Shown piece by piece: positions 1 through 12,165 of a DNA stretch of 64,000 nucleotides; positions within the stretch are counted from its first letter, which is position 1; every line of letters begins with the position of its first letter. The notes under the pieces are model-generated. The model worked only from the letters and a program-made list of their open reading frames with translations. It had not been told where the DNA came from and made no database searches. This DNA is from Tetranychus cinnabarinus. Its lineage: Eukaryota > Arthropoda > Arachnida > Trombidiformes > Tetranychidae. The position numbers were made by a program, and so were the translations under genes. The stretch covers positions 12,043,001 through 12,107,000 of the forward strand of contig WHVY01000002.1 in the NCBI GenBank assembly GCA_022266195.1, given 5' to 3'.

Positions 1-1364
1 GATGATCGAAGATCGAAAGTTTTCTATCTTGTGTATCTTTATTACTTTGATGATTGATTTGAAAAGATAAAAATCTTTGCCTTGTTAAGCTCAACTTTTA
101 TTCAAAACAACGTTTTTTATCAACTGCTGTCTTTGCTTGTTTTCACCGATCTCATCATGTTTCAATCACGACCAAACCATTCAACATCCGATCCAATGTT
201 TTTCCAATGCAAAATAACCCAATAAAGTAAACTTTGAGTCAAACCTTTTTCTGGGAAAATTTGTTTTCAAATTTCAACTCGACTAAGCGTCGGATTAATG
301 CTTTGAAATGCGATAGACTGAGAAATGATGAGATTAAATTTTCATGTTGACATTTTATTCATCATGTAACTTCGCATGGTAAAAGGAGAAACATTTGAAA
401 TGGAAACTTTTTTTACTATTTTTTGTTTGTTTGCCATCAACATTTTATGTTGTGACAGTTATGATACATCAGCACAATTTTAATGTTACATTTTTATTTT
501 TAATTTCAACTCATTTTTCTTAAACCAACATTTGACATCACAAATGTTGAATCGGTTCAGTTTAAGTTCAAACTTGTTATCAATGATGGTGACACTTGTT
601 TAGGTTCATCTTTAGGTTGATTCACTATTTCAGTGTAAAATTGATTTGATAAACTTTTTTTATTCAACTCTTTTCACCTGTTTAACTTGAAACTGCTTTT
701 TTTGCTCCTTGATTCTCATTGACTCCTTTTGTTTTTTTTCTTGTTCTGAATCTTTTTTTTCTTTCTTTTGCAAAAGTTTCTCATCTTTTTCATCTTCTCA
801 CTCATCCAAATTGGATCATTGCAATGAAATCAATTTTTGCACCAATTTTTCCCAGCCTCATCATAATCATCATCTTTCAATCATTGCCATGATTATCGCT
901 ATCACCAATGATCTGGTTGAGCAGTTTGAAAAGAAGCACAAGACTGAAGAAGAAAAAAAATGTTCAAGAAAAGTTGATGAGACAGGTGAATGATGAAAGG
1001 TTGATCATTATTCAAAGGGTTAAAAAAACTATCCATTCATTTGCAGTCCTTGTTGCTGGTAATAAACTTGACCCAAGTAGGTTGACCCTCAAGTATGAAA
1101 ATCATGCTTTGTGAAGCATCAAATTTCAATATCGATCAGGTAAAATCACTTTTACTTGTTGCCCAAATAAACTTGGTTCTGAGTTGTGAGTGTGTGCGTG
1201 TGCTTTGAAGGCACTGAAACTGAACAAATATTGACTTTAAGCAAGAGATTGTTAGACATCAATAAGTTAATAGTGGAACCAAAATGGAGGTTAAAAATTG
1301 TTATTAGATGAATGAATGGATGAATGAATGACAGGGAAAAAATGCATCTTTGTATTTCTTCATC
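1..1364. other. Intergenic, no supported gene
   Basis: AT-rich sequence downstream of the minus-strand NTR-protein gene. Short open frames near 709-1114 are serine/phenylalanine- or lysine-rich translations of T- and A-rich tracts, with no recognisable domain. I see no RNA gene or convincing poly(A) signal for the minus-strand gene. Confidence 0.6.
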
Positions 1365-2150
1365 TCATGAATTATTGATAACATTATTAACGTTGTTACA
1401 TGAACCAATAACAGAGTGAAAGAAAAGTCTAATCTCTTCCTTGAGTGTTTCATTGACTGTTGTCCAATCGATTGTCAAGTCACACTGGTCGACCAGTGCG
1501 GTTAAACCTTTAACTCGTCCAGTGACAAAGTAAAGATGGCCAGGTTTCAATGGCTCTTGAGAACAGCCTCTATTGGTTGTTACCGTTATCCGTTGGGTTC
1601 GAAAGGCAATGATGAAGAGAAGCGATTTTTTGAACGTTTTCTTGATCGAAATTGAATACACTTTTGTTATGGTTCCATTGGCCGTCTCGTAAGTTTCAAT
1701 TAATCCAGTTACATTGACAAGCATTACAAACTTAACATCACACAAATAGTCTTTGTAAGTTTTTTCTGGACACAGAGAGGAACACATTGAAGTTGATGAT
1801 TCGTTGTCGTAAAAGTTGGCTGGATAAGATGATGCTGAAAAGGATGAAGATGAGGGTGAAAATGAAGGTGGCAAAGAAGATGGTGAAGATGAAAGTATTG
1901 GTGCAGATGAAGATGAAGTATGGTGAGAATGATGAGAATGGAAAATTGGTAATCCATCGATGGAATTGTAACTGGCACGATTATGTCCGCTCAATTTAAG
2001 GCTATTGTTTCGCAAAGCAACCGAATGAAGTTGATTACTGTTTGACCGGTTAACAACCAACAAGTAAATGAGGAAACCAGCGAGGGTCAACAGGGACAGG
2101 GAAAGGGAAACAATGACACCAAGTAGGCGAGTGTTTAAAGTGTAAAACAT
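1365..2150 (-). CDS. Type II membrane protein with C-terminal netrin-like (NTR/TIMP-like) domain
   Basis: Single-exon gene, 261 aa from the first ATG (2150-2148, A at -3). An in-frame TTG two codons upstream is not a plausible eukaryotic start. Residues 9-33 are one hydrophobic segment (signal anchor) with no obvious cleavage site. Residues 35-120 form a Ser/His/Pro-rich stalk. From residue 123 there are exactly six cysteines (123, 127, 137, 196, 223, 251), spaced like the three disulfides of the NTR fold (netrin C-terminus, PCOLCE, TIMP): CxxxC, then a third Cys before a DVKFVMLVNV-type strand, a GCSQEPLKPG turn and a late QCDL. N-glycosylation sequons lie at NVT, NGT and NET. NTR modules of this kind bind proteases or matrix proteins; a role at the cell surface is inferred, and there is no proof of protease inhibition. 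A donor-like GAGGTAAAC on the minus strand near 2221-2227 may mark a 5' UTR intron. Alternatively the hydrophobic segment could be an uncleaved signal peptide and the protein secreted. Confidence 0.72.
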   Translation of the reverse strand: MFYTLNTRLLGVIVSLSLSLLTLAGFLIYLLVVNRSNSNQLHSVALRNNSLKLSGHNRASYNSIDGLPIFHSHHSHHTSSSSAPILSSSPSSLPPSFSPSSSSFSASSYPANFYDNESSTSMCSSLCPEKTYKDYLCDVKFVMLVNVTGLIETYETANGTITKVYSISIKKTFKKSLLFIIAFRTQRITVTTNRGCSQEPLKPGHLYFVTGRVKGLTALVDQCDLTIDWTTVNETLKEEIRLFFHSVIGSCNNVNNVINNS

Positions 2151-5100
2151 TTTCAATTCACAAGTTTAGATATTTACAGTAAAGAGACAAAAAAGTTGAT
2201 CAAAAGTCCAAATAAGGTTTACCTCGAGTCAAGCCAAGGTTGGGCTCAATGGTTAGACGGTTACACTAGACTGACTTGGGTTGACTTTGGGTTCTGTGGT
2301 TGGTGCAGTGAGTCGCTTGTTGTTGGCTGAAAGTCAATCAAGATTGACTTGTTGAGTTTGACTGAAACGCTTGGTGGACAAGATGTTTGTTGATGTGCTA
2401 GATGATGGCTAAGAAAAGCTCAACAAAAGGAGCAACCAAGAATGATGAAGATGAGAAAAGGGGTGGAGAGAGTGGCTAAGTGTGTGAGTAAGTTAGGGAG
2501 ATGAAATTTTTTTTTCGACTTTTTCTTTTCTCTTTAAACTTTTGAAGAAGCAAAAACAAAACTTGTAATAATTTGGTGTTGATGAAATAAATCTGGTTAA
2601 CGATCATCAAGATTAAGGTTAAATTGGCAATTGTTTAGAGTCAAATGATTAACTCTTGATTGACTCCAAGTCAACTGTCATTGTTGACTTATCTGTTTAA
2701 CCATTTTTACGATTCTTATTTAATCATTGTATTCAGATTGATTTCTCATGTTATCCAACAAGATATTGTTTTAAAATGCACAATCTTGTTATCAAATGTT
2801 TCCATCAAATGAATATAAAGAGATTTTCCCTGTTTCTCAACGTTACCTGTGAAAATGAATTTAGTTAATCGTGTTATTCAATAGATAACTCGACCATTGT
2901 TAATTAATGAATTTTTTTAATTGAGTGAGAAAAATGATGGAAACTTTGATTAAACAAAGGAAAAAGTAGCAAAGTAAACAAAATTGCGAAAAAAGTTGAA
3001 CGCAAAATGTAACCAGAAATTGGGTTTCTGTTATCATCCAAAGTTCCTAACCTTGAAGTTCCACAGAAAAAACTGGGCAATTTCAGCTTTTCCACCATGG
3101 TATCCATCATGGCGAATAATTTAATTAACGAAAAGTGGTGAGAGAAGAAACAATACTTTTATAATATCCAATTAAACCTGAAACAACATGCAAGTGATTT
3201 ACTCAATTGTAAAGTTGTAACAACAAGAAAAGAAGAAAAAAAACAAAAGAGAAAAGAAAAATGTTTGTTTTTTCCAGCAACAATGCCCTAAAGGTATTAG
3301 GTAAGATTGCAATTGAACCTTCAATTGCCATCATCTTCATCTTACCTGAAATGTTTAGATTCATTTTCATAGTTGATAAACAATATTGAGTTCCTTTGCA
3401 CCAACAACAAAACAGGTAAAAGAGCAACTTGAAGTTTTGAAGAGAAGAAGAAAAAAAGACATTTTTTCATCTTCTTCTTTCCAAATCATCTTCTTCTCTC
3501 ATCATGTTTCACCTATTCTTTATCCTTTATTGGCACATTTGTCCAACAATTTTCACGGTCAACTCTTTTCTCCAACATTTACATTCCGTTCAACTTTGAT
3601 TCAATTTCAACAATCGCTATTCACATGTCATGATTAGCAGAGAGAAACACTGACTTGTTTTTGATTCTCTCCCATGAAGGGGATCCCTGAAGGTTCTTCA
3701 TGCAAAAGTTTTCTTCTTTGCACAACAATTCTATTTTTACTCTCAAACCCGAGTCGCACGTTTCGTGCCTCTTCCGCATCATCATCTGCATATTAATGGT
3801 TAAACTTTCATTATCATTAAAGAACTAAAATAAGAACTGAGAAATGTTGAGAAGAAGAAGAAGAAAAATGTTCAAAACAAAAACAGTAAACAATAAACAA
3901 CTTTACATGGAAACCGGTTTAGGCTTAAACAATTGCTAACTGAATGGTCAATCCATGAGAAGCGCAATTTGATTTACTATCCTTTTGTCCATCTGATAAC
4001 AATGTAAAATTGGTTTATCATTATCATTGCAAGTTATTACTAATAACACTGTTGCAACACATTGTTCACAAGACCAGTTGATCTGCCCTCAAGTTATGTG
4101 ATGAAAATTGATTTTCAGGTAAACATTTAAATTGGTTAAGATTGATTGCGATGAGATGCCCAATGGACATTACCTTGAAGTCTAGTTATTTAACCAATGG
4201 AAAAAGGTTTTTCATTTTAAAACCAATAACTAACCTTGAAGTTTAAAGATGAACAAAAAGTTAACTCATTGTTGCCTTTATTTTGATACAATAATGATTC
4301 ATTTAATTGAAAAGATGAGAAATTAAACTTTATTTTTTCTCTCCATTCAATCCCGTGGTTTAAGGGTCTACAATAGACTCTTTAATTGCAATAATCAAAT
4401 GCTTACGTCTGCTTGATAACCCAATTGTAAAACGATATTCAACAATATTTGCCCTTTTCTTCGTGTTCTTCTTTTCTTTGCTCATTTTTGCAAAACGGGA
4501 TTTTACCTTTTACCAATTCCCGGGTAACTTATTATGCCATCAAGAGCGAATTTGAATTTCCATTTCAATCAATTTTCTTTTCTAGTTTCTCGCTTGTAAT
4601 TTCTGTTGAGCATTCCTTTGTAGCTACAGAATGGAAAACAGTTTGAGCTCATGGAAATGAATTTTCAAAATTGAAAAGGATTTCAGTGAAAATTGGAAAA
4701 CATAAGACTTGATGTAATTTGAGTCGATGAAATATCGGCTTAAGTTTTGAAACGCTTAGAAACTTGATAACTCTATTTGCTACTATTATATCTATCGATT
4801 GAAAATTGAGCTTAGAAATTTAATTGAATTCAGAGTCAGTTTTTTTCTCATGTTTATCATTTGATGAATTCACGCTTTGACAAGTCATTAATGGAAACGA
4901 ATATTGATGATCTAACATCATTTTCTGTGTAAACGCAGTTGAATTAGAATATTCCGTGAAGCATTTAAACGATTTGAAGCATTTTGGAATTGGAAAGAAC
5001 CGAATTGATAGCTAAACGAATCGGCAACTTTTTCGTTGTTTGCTTTTGTAGTTTTTTCAACATAATGTAACTTGTTTCAATTGATTTCATCAACAATGTA

Positions 5101-7901
5101 AATTCATATTCATTTATAAATTGGAGTTCAAATGCGAAATTTAAATAAAAAGTAAATTGAAAAGTTATTACGAATTCATTCTTACTGTTAATTGCTCAAT
5201 CAATGCCTGATCAAGTAGTGATTGATTAATTGATTTGTTTTTTAATTTTCCTTTCATCTATTTATTTTGATTCCGAATCAATAGTTTCATTTAAATGCAT
5301 TTAAGCTTTGATTCAACTTGAAAGGCATAAAAGTTGCTCCTGTTACTACCTTTTCAGTCGTACCTTTCAATGGTTACAGTGAAAAGTAAAGTTTGTTTTT
5401 TCATGTTTCAAGACAAACAAAAATATAATTGTGACAATTTTGACCTTTAATCAATCCACTTGAATCGATTCTTTTTCCTCTCTAATTCATTAACCATTGT
5501 TAATCAAGTGCTTATCCAATTTTTCAATCATTTCCAAACATACTTCTCACAACGAGCGCTCCAACTTCCTTTCATATCTAATCTAACAAGTATTGGTGTT
5601 AATCAAACTGCCTCATAGTCTCAGTGCCTCCATCCATGTTTTCATGTAACTGCTCTTGTTATCACCACTTTATACAAGCTAGTCAGTCAAGGACTAATCA
5701 AGCTTACAGCTCTTGACAAGGCATTCATTGATACAGACAGACAGGAAGGCACACAGAGGAAGCAACTTAGTCTTGAACGATCCACTTCTTACGGTCAACG
5801 TTTAGTCAACCGAGTTGGGTCTTCACTGACTCTTGCATCAAACTCAGTAGCCACATGTAAAGTTTGAATAAGAAAGCAAACCCTGCTCCTCTCAATATCA
5901 TAGTCAAGATTGGACAATAATCGACCATTAGATCAAATCACATTTGATCACCGACTTTTGCTCTTTTATGATTCCTTTGGTTTCAAAAAAAGCAGCTAGA
6001 GAGACAGACTTTGCGAAAGAAAATAATTGTTGATGAAAACTTGATGCATTTACTCGACAATTTCATTGACAAAAAGCGCCAAAAATGGCAACAATTATTG
6101 AACCTTTTTGATCAAATGAATTCAAATCCATTGTATTTGAATCTTTTGATGAATCAATTTTCATCGTTTCATAAAGTAAAACCGAAACCTTTTTTTGCAT
6201 TTCAAAGTGCGAAAAAAGTGAAACTCGAAATAGCGTTTGAAATTGTTTGCAAATTTTTTAAATCGACTTTTTTCTTGCCTTCCAAATTTACCAATAAAAT
6301 GATTATTCAGATAATAGTTGAACCCATGTCAGAGTTCTGACTAGTCAACAATGAATTATTTTTTACTTTCATCTTTTTTCTCAACTCTTTTTACAGGCAA
6401 TTTGAAATGGTTAAATATCATTTCGAATTGTTCATTTCTTTTTTTTCTCTGATTTCCTGGATAATTTTTTTCTCCTCTCGTTGCTTCATTCCAATCTTAT
6501 TTACTATTTTGGAAAATCAGTTTTTATCTTTCATTTTTAAATTCTTGTTCATTGCGTGATTCAGTAAGAATAAAGGCAATTTTCTTAACTTTTTTTTCTT
6601 CTTCACTCATTTTCTCCTCTTTTTGTTCATCCAATTTGTTGCCTGTAAAAGAAGATGAATAAATATTGATTCATATTGTCGTTGTTACTCAGTTTATTTA
6701 CTTATAACCTGAACACTTCAGCTTGCATGATAATGAGTTGAGATTTTTTTCTTCTTTCCTTTTCTCTCTTGCATCTTGAATTACATGTAAAACGGACTGA
6801 GTAAAGGTTGAACGAAGTCATTATAATTGAATAACAAGGCTTGATTAACTTGATTAACTTGATTATTCCATTTTTAGCTGCACTCATGTAAACATCTAGG
6901 TAACATTAGAAGCAATTGCGATGCCTAATGACGATTGGGAATAGCAAAGGCAACAGATGAACAGCAAGAATCATGTATTATCTGAATAGTAAAAAATGAA
7001 CTTTTTTGCTTTTACCTTCTAATTGGCCTTTTATTTCAAGTTAATCTTTAGGTGAAATTGAAAAAGTTCAAGATTATGTACGAAAAGCTTAACTTTCAAG
7101 TTTTACTTTTTAAATGAAATGACAATTCTTTGCAAGAATTGCAATTAATGGTTAATGATAATATTAATTGTTAATGAAAGATTCATCCAGTCGTTAGTTG
7201 AGCCTGAGTTAAAAAACTCAATAAAAAGCAAGAATCAAGTAGCTAATGTTGCTGCTTGTTACAGACTTTTGTAGCATCCAAAGTGAAGTGCAATCGGTTG
7301 ACAAAGAATTACCTTTTCAGTATTGATCTCGAACTCTAGATTACAACTGATCTTGTTGATGGTTTAAAAGTTAGAGAGTTTTATAAAGTTTGAAATCGCT
7401 GGCAACAAAATGTGTTACTTTTACGATTCTGACAAATTAAGGCGAGACAATCTTGCTGAGAAAAGTAAAACAAGAAAAACTCAATTTTCTCAAATGGTGT
7501 TGAGCAAACAGTCTTTTCAATCTGAATTGACCACTTGCTGTTAAAGGTCAATTTAATCTCATGCTTAATCATGTAGACTTAAGCTGAAAAACATTTTTTT
7601 GCTTCAAATTGGCATGATCTGAATCTGAAAATTTAAATTTTTTATCTCCAGAACTTTTAATTGCACAGAACAAAACAAAAAATTCAAGTCTTTTTTGCAT
7701 GAAATTCATTCCATTTTAACCCAGAAAAAAGATTAACTAGAATTTATTTGATTAAAGATTATGGTAATCGTTGATTTTTGTCATTCGTCAGATTTTCGTC
7801 TTGAATGGAATGGATGGATCAATCGGGCGACATCGATAGTACTTTATTGGTCAAGTGAATGTCGATTGATTAAAACAACAGAGCACGAAAAACGAAAGAA
7901 G

Positions 7902-9840
7902 CTGCCATCTAATGTTGGTTAAAGTGAACTAGAGTTATGTTTTTGGGTCAATAGAGTGAGCTACAAGCGAAGGCGAATCCAAACTTTTGATGTAAAAGTT
8001 GTAAATATTTGTTGAAAGTAGCAAGAAATTGAGACTTGATAAACAGTAAACAAATCAAAGGTAAATATGAAAATCGTACAGCAGATTCTGACTGTGAAGG
8101 AAAGATGCTTTACGGCTTGATGATTACTGTGTAAATAATTGTATTTCATTGGAAAGATAAAAGATTGGAAAGCGCCAGTTTGCCTAGACTTGGTGAAAAT
8201 TTGATCACCATTGCGTTATTTTTGCATTATTATTGAGAAACGAAAAATTGATTTAATCTCATCTCAACTAGTATTGACTTGAATTGAGACAGAGCTCTTG
8301 TGTATAAAGTTGATACTAAGTTGAGAGCACCACTTCACTTTATCTCAATGAGCAGACATGAAACAAAGTTTTATAGCATTAACACTTTTCATCTCTTATC
8401 ATTGTTCAACAATACATTGGGTTTCATTCAATGCACAATATTAGAGCATCCAAATTTGATCAACTTTCAATAGCAGCCATTGCGATGCATTTTTGAGGAC
8501 CAAAAGACAAACCAAATTTCCCACCTTTAACCTGTCTAGATGGCAGCATTGAAAAAGTGGCTATCAAGGATTACCGTTACAGATGGAAATGGCTACTTTT
8601 AAAAAGTAACTTTTATCCTTTCTTGTAAAAGGACTGCAAATGCCGGACAAAAATGTTAGTTGCTTTAAGTTGACTTTCATTAAAAGTTACAAAACAAGTT
8701 GCTTCAAACTGCCATCTATTGTTGCAAAAAGTTGTCCTCCTTTTCAGACTTGCTTTCAATGAGATCAAAGAGATTTACTAATATGAGAATTTGTCTGAAT
8801 CGATTCATATAATGGTCTTCCCCGTCTGACCAAAACCAAATAAACTGACTGTGTTCCTTTTACCACAAAAATTTTCTTTTCTTTCCAGATCACTAGATTT
8901 ATTTTCCTTATTTAGTTTGTTTATTGCTTGAGTACAATGTGCTGCAAAGTGTTTTTTGTTAATCATTTTATGAGCTCACGAACAGATTGTTTTGTTTATT
9001 AAACGCAGAAGACAGCCAAACAGCAAGATCTGAATAGCAAGAATTAATCGTAATAGGAACTGTCGATTCTCATCGTGAAATCTCGCTGTAAACATAACTT
9101 CAATCTTATCTAAATCATGACGCTTACTGAAAGGTAATTGTTTGAATTGGTTCACAAATTTTCATTATTTCTGCAGGATTTTGCAGAAAATTATAGCCTT
9201 TTTCATTTGCATGAAATCATGCTTAAGAAAAGTTCACAAATGTTACCATGAAATATATCTAAACCGACAAATTTATTTCTTAGCGATGGGGAATGTGAAA
9301 AGTTACCAATCTAACCGATCTAGTAAGAGACGAAATGTGTGAAATTTTCTGAAAATTGATTAAACTCGATTTCCATTTTGAATCTTGAGATATTCATATT
9401 CATTCAGTTGTAAAAACTTATGAAATTCTTATTCAAATTAATGTATTGAATCAGCAATTTAGGCTTTTACTCAAAACCCTATTAAATACAGTAAAATCTT
9501 CGTGATCCATAATTGAAATGAATTTTCCCAATGCTGAGGTTTATTCATGAATCATTCAACAAATCATTTTTAGCAAAAGCATTCACTAAACTCGCGATTT
9601 CTTAACTAAGCGACATCCAAATAACAATAATCTTTCAAGTAAATTGTATTTATCATGAAAAAATTCCTATTCTAATTCAACAAATTATCGTTGACCAAAC
9701 CATTAGACTTTTCTGAATGCCATTTTGACCTGATCGAGGGCATAATAAAGATTCCCAAACGATTAGAAAAATGTTTTTACTCAAAAATAGTTGAAAAGAT
9801 GGAGTGAGTGAAGAGTCAAATTTGCATCAGCAGATGGCAG
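7902..9840. repeat. Cluster of four CTGCCATCT words
   Basis: The 9-mer CTGCCATCT occurs at 7902-7910 (+), 8538-8546 (-), 8709-8717 (+) and 9832-9840 (-). Two copies continue as CTGCCATCTAWTGTTG. Copies at 7902 and 8538 share GGTTAAAG a few bases downstream. They may be decayed members of one short dispersed repeat, or sites for a zinc-finger protein: the word resembles the CTGCC(A/C)(C/T)CT half of the CTCF consensus. Confidence 0.4.
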
Positions 9841-10172
9841 CTAAGAAGCTATGATAAGATTGAAGTCCAACGATATTTAGTTTCAACATTTGTTTACCTT
9901 AAAGTCCATAAGATGACACTCTAGGCATCTTAACATTTTAAAATCGTCCAAAAGCAAGTTCTTTTCATAAACATAAAGACATTTGGAAAATTGACTGAGC
10001 AATTTCAAGTCACAACTTTATCAATTTATGATAACAATACCGTTAAGTACTCAAAGTAAAACAAGTATCAGGGAACTTTGCAACAATAAAACTCATCACT
10101 AATCGCAATGAGTCACATTGAACAAGGGAATGGAAAAGAAAAATAACAAAAAAATCAATTTTATTCAACAAA

Positions 10173-10269
10173 TGAAGTACCAGATAATGCCAGTAGAGTC
10201 ATTGCTATTGACTGTAAAGTCAAAGGGGTTGAGGGGCTATTGAATTCCCTGACTTTATCTGGTACTTCA
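10173..10269. repeat. 97-bp hairpin with perfect 15-bp terminal inverted repeat
   Basis: TGAAGTACCAGATAA at 10173-10187 is exactly complementary to TTATCTGGTACTTCA at 10255-10269. A smaller stem (TTGACT/AGTCAA) sits in the loop near 10208-10223. It could be a minimal foldback (MITE-like) element or a structured transcript. I see no clear target-site duplication. Confidence 0.6.
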
Positions 10270-11491
10270 CTTAAACATTGATCACAGTTAACTTGGCAAC
10301 ACACGAAATTCATCGATTTGCAAATATTGAAATGAAAATTGATATCAATTTTGAGTTATTTTTGTCGAGGAAAATATTCAGTTTTTCCTCTTCTTCTTTT
10401 TCAATCAACTATTGAATATGATTTCAAATGATAATGCAACACTTTTAGCACAAATCTATTAATGGAAATGAAAATCTTTTAAATCATGTTTAATACGAGC
10501 ATTAATGATGGCAGGTAGGAGTTGATTGGTAACAGTGAATATAATTTCAAGTTATCAATCGATATGAATGATAAAGGAAAATCTCATTTTGTTTCTTCTT
10601 TTTTTTACCTTTTTTCCAGATTCTTTCACTGCTTCTCAAACGATGTGTTGAAGTCTAACAGATTAACATTATCAACATTTACCATTGTGTCTAACTGAGA
10701 GTGAACCTCGTCATCAGCCAAGATCCTGACGATGATGTCGTTATAATCATCATGATAACAACCAACAATTTTTTTTCTTTCTTTTCTTTTTCTTCTTCTT
10801 CTTGTGTGTAAAGACTTTACTTTCAACACAACATTTCAAACTAGCATATGGAATTAAGCCAGAGAACGCAAAGAATAGCTCATCAGCAGCTCAAGAACTC
10901 TGGTTAAAAGATGTTCATGTTAATTAGAATGATGAACGTAAATGAAGATTGTTAAAATAACCTTGTCAACAATTTCATTAAATTCATGTTTCATCTTTGC
11001 AATCATTTTACTTTTCTGTTCAAACGTTGAGATGAAACTTTTGGTTGATTAAAGGAGCTCAATTTGACTAGACAATTTGATTTTGTTTGTGCAAATGGCG
11101 AGTCTGAATAGTTGGAAATATTAATTACATTTGTTATTATTCCTTTGTTTACAGAAGCACAAATTATCATTTAATGATGATTTGATGGCGTCAATTAATC
11201 TCAAGAGGATGAATGAAATGAAAAGAGGGGCAAAAGTATGACAGTAAATATGAGGTGATGTGTATTTAAATATAAAGAAGTCAATAAATAATGAAATGAA
11301 TAATAAAGGTGAGATGATGATGATGATGATAAGGAATAATAATAAAGATTGTTTGCTGTTTGATTTGTTTGGTTGCTGACAATTGCCAGATAATTGTGAT
11401 ACTCATTAATACTTATAAGATGTTGTCGGCGTTTCATTATGTTTAATTGTTGTCATTGATTATGATTAGAGAGACCCGAGGACTCGGCACC

Positions 11492-11501
11492 TTGGCGCCA
11501 A
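11492..11501. promoter_or_regulatory. TTGGCGCCAA palindrome upstream of the T-box gene
   Basis: A perfect 10-bp palindrome in a slightly GC-richer patch (11460-11720) about 670 bp before the T-box start codon. It resembles E2F-type (TTTSSCGC) or abutted NFI half-sites. The same 10-mer recurs at 53998-54007. Function is unproven. Confidence 0.25.
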
Positions 11502-11765
11502 TCAATACTTGTATTTATGGACCCTTAAGGAGGAGTTGAGAGTGATCATCATTCTCATCATTCTCATCATTTGTGATCATCATTTTTCATCGTTTCTCAT
11601 CATCATCATCATAAGGAGTCTCAATAAGGTGACTCCGTAAAGGGAGTTTAGGTGGAGTCTCAAGTAACCCAAGTATAAGCTGAGTAGGTTGAGTTAAAAT
11701 GGTTCAACAGTAAAGTTACATTGGGAAAATGGGAGGAACGAGACTCTTCTTATTGGTTACAATTG

Positions 11766-11900
11766 CTCTTCATCTTTCTTCTTCTTCTTCTTTCTTCTCT
11801 TTCTTCTTCTCTTTTCTTCATCTTCTTTCTTGCTTCTCTTCTTTTCTCTCTTCTGTTTTCTCTCTCTTCTCTCTTCTCTTCTCATCCTTTTTTATCCAAT
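11766..11900 (+). repeat. Polypyrimidine (CTT/CT-rich) tract in the presumed 5' leader
   Basis: About 135 bases of nearly uninterrupted C and T (repeated TTCTTC and TCTCTT), ending about 265 bp before the T-box start codon. It generates spurious Ser/Leu/Phe-rich open frames in two registers. It could be a transcribed 5' leader or a promoter-proximal tract able to form triplex DNA. Confidence 0.6.
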
Positions 11901-12165
11901 TTTGCCTGACCTCATAACAAACGTTACTTCTTCTTGTTTGTCTTGTTAATCATATTTTTGTTTCTCAGTTTTGTTTTGTTTTTGATTGACAGACATCATC
12001 AACTTGATCATCATCTTCTTGATCATCTTCATCACACCGTCATCTTCACCATCGTCACCACCATCATCATCCAGTCACCTTTGACCCTTTACTTTTATTC
12101 AGTTTACTTTGATTCACCTTTGGATTAAATTGACTGTCAATGGTCAAAAGGATAAACTTGTTATT

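Larger units (their letters stand above)
2151..12165. other. Intergenic and upstream region, about 10 kb
   Basis: No coding region that I can support. It contains the 5' flank of the NTR-protein gene (2151-2700, dense in TTGACT/AGTCAA words), a run of three TTGATTAAC units near 6841-6866, four CTGCCATCT words (7902-9840), a 97-bp hairpin (10173-10269), (GAT)n at about 11313-11330, and a slightly GC-richer stretch at 11460-11720 followed by a long polypyrimidine tract. A 109-codon frame at 6011-6340 begins with TTG and has no recognisable domain. Confidence 0.5.

Noticed and set aside
9701..9725. Possible sixth tRNA-Glu-like fragment (antisense AAGTCTAATGGTTTGG)
   Set aside because: Only about 13 bases match, and the TCCG start and AGGATA end are missing.
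11721..11917. Two overlapping Ser/Leu/Phe-rich frames before the T-box gene
   Set aside because: They are translations of the polypyrimidine tract in two registers and have no protein features.
12109..12165. Upstream extension of T-box exon 1
   Set aside because: The 19 extra codons begin with TTG. The first ATG after the in-frame stop at 12082 is at 12166.
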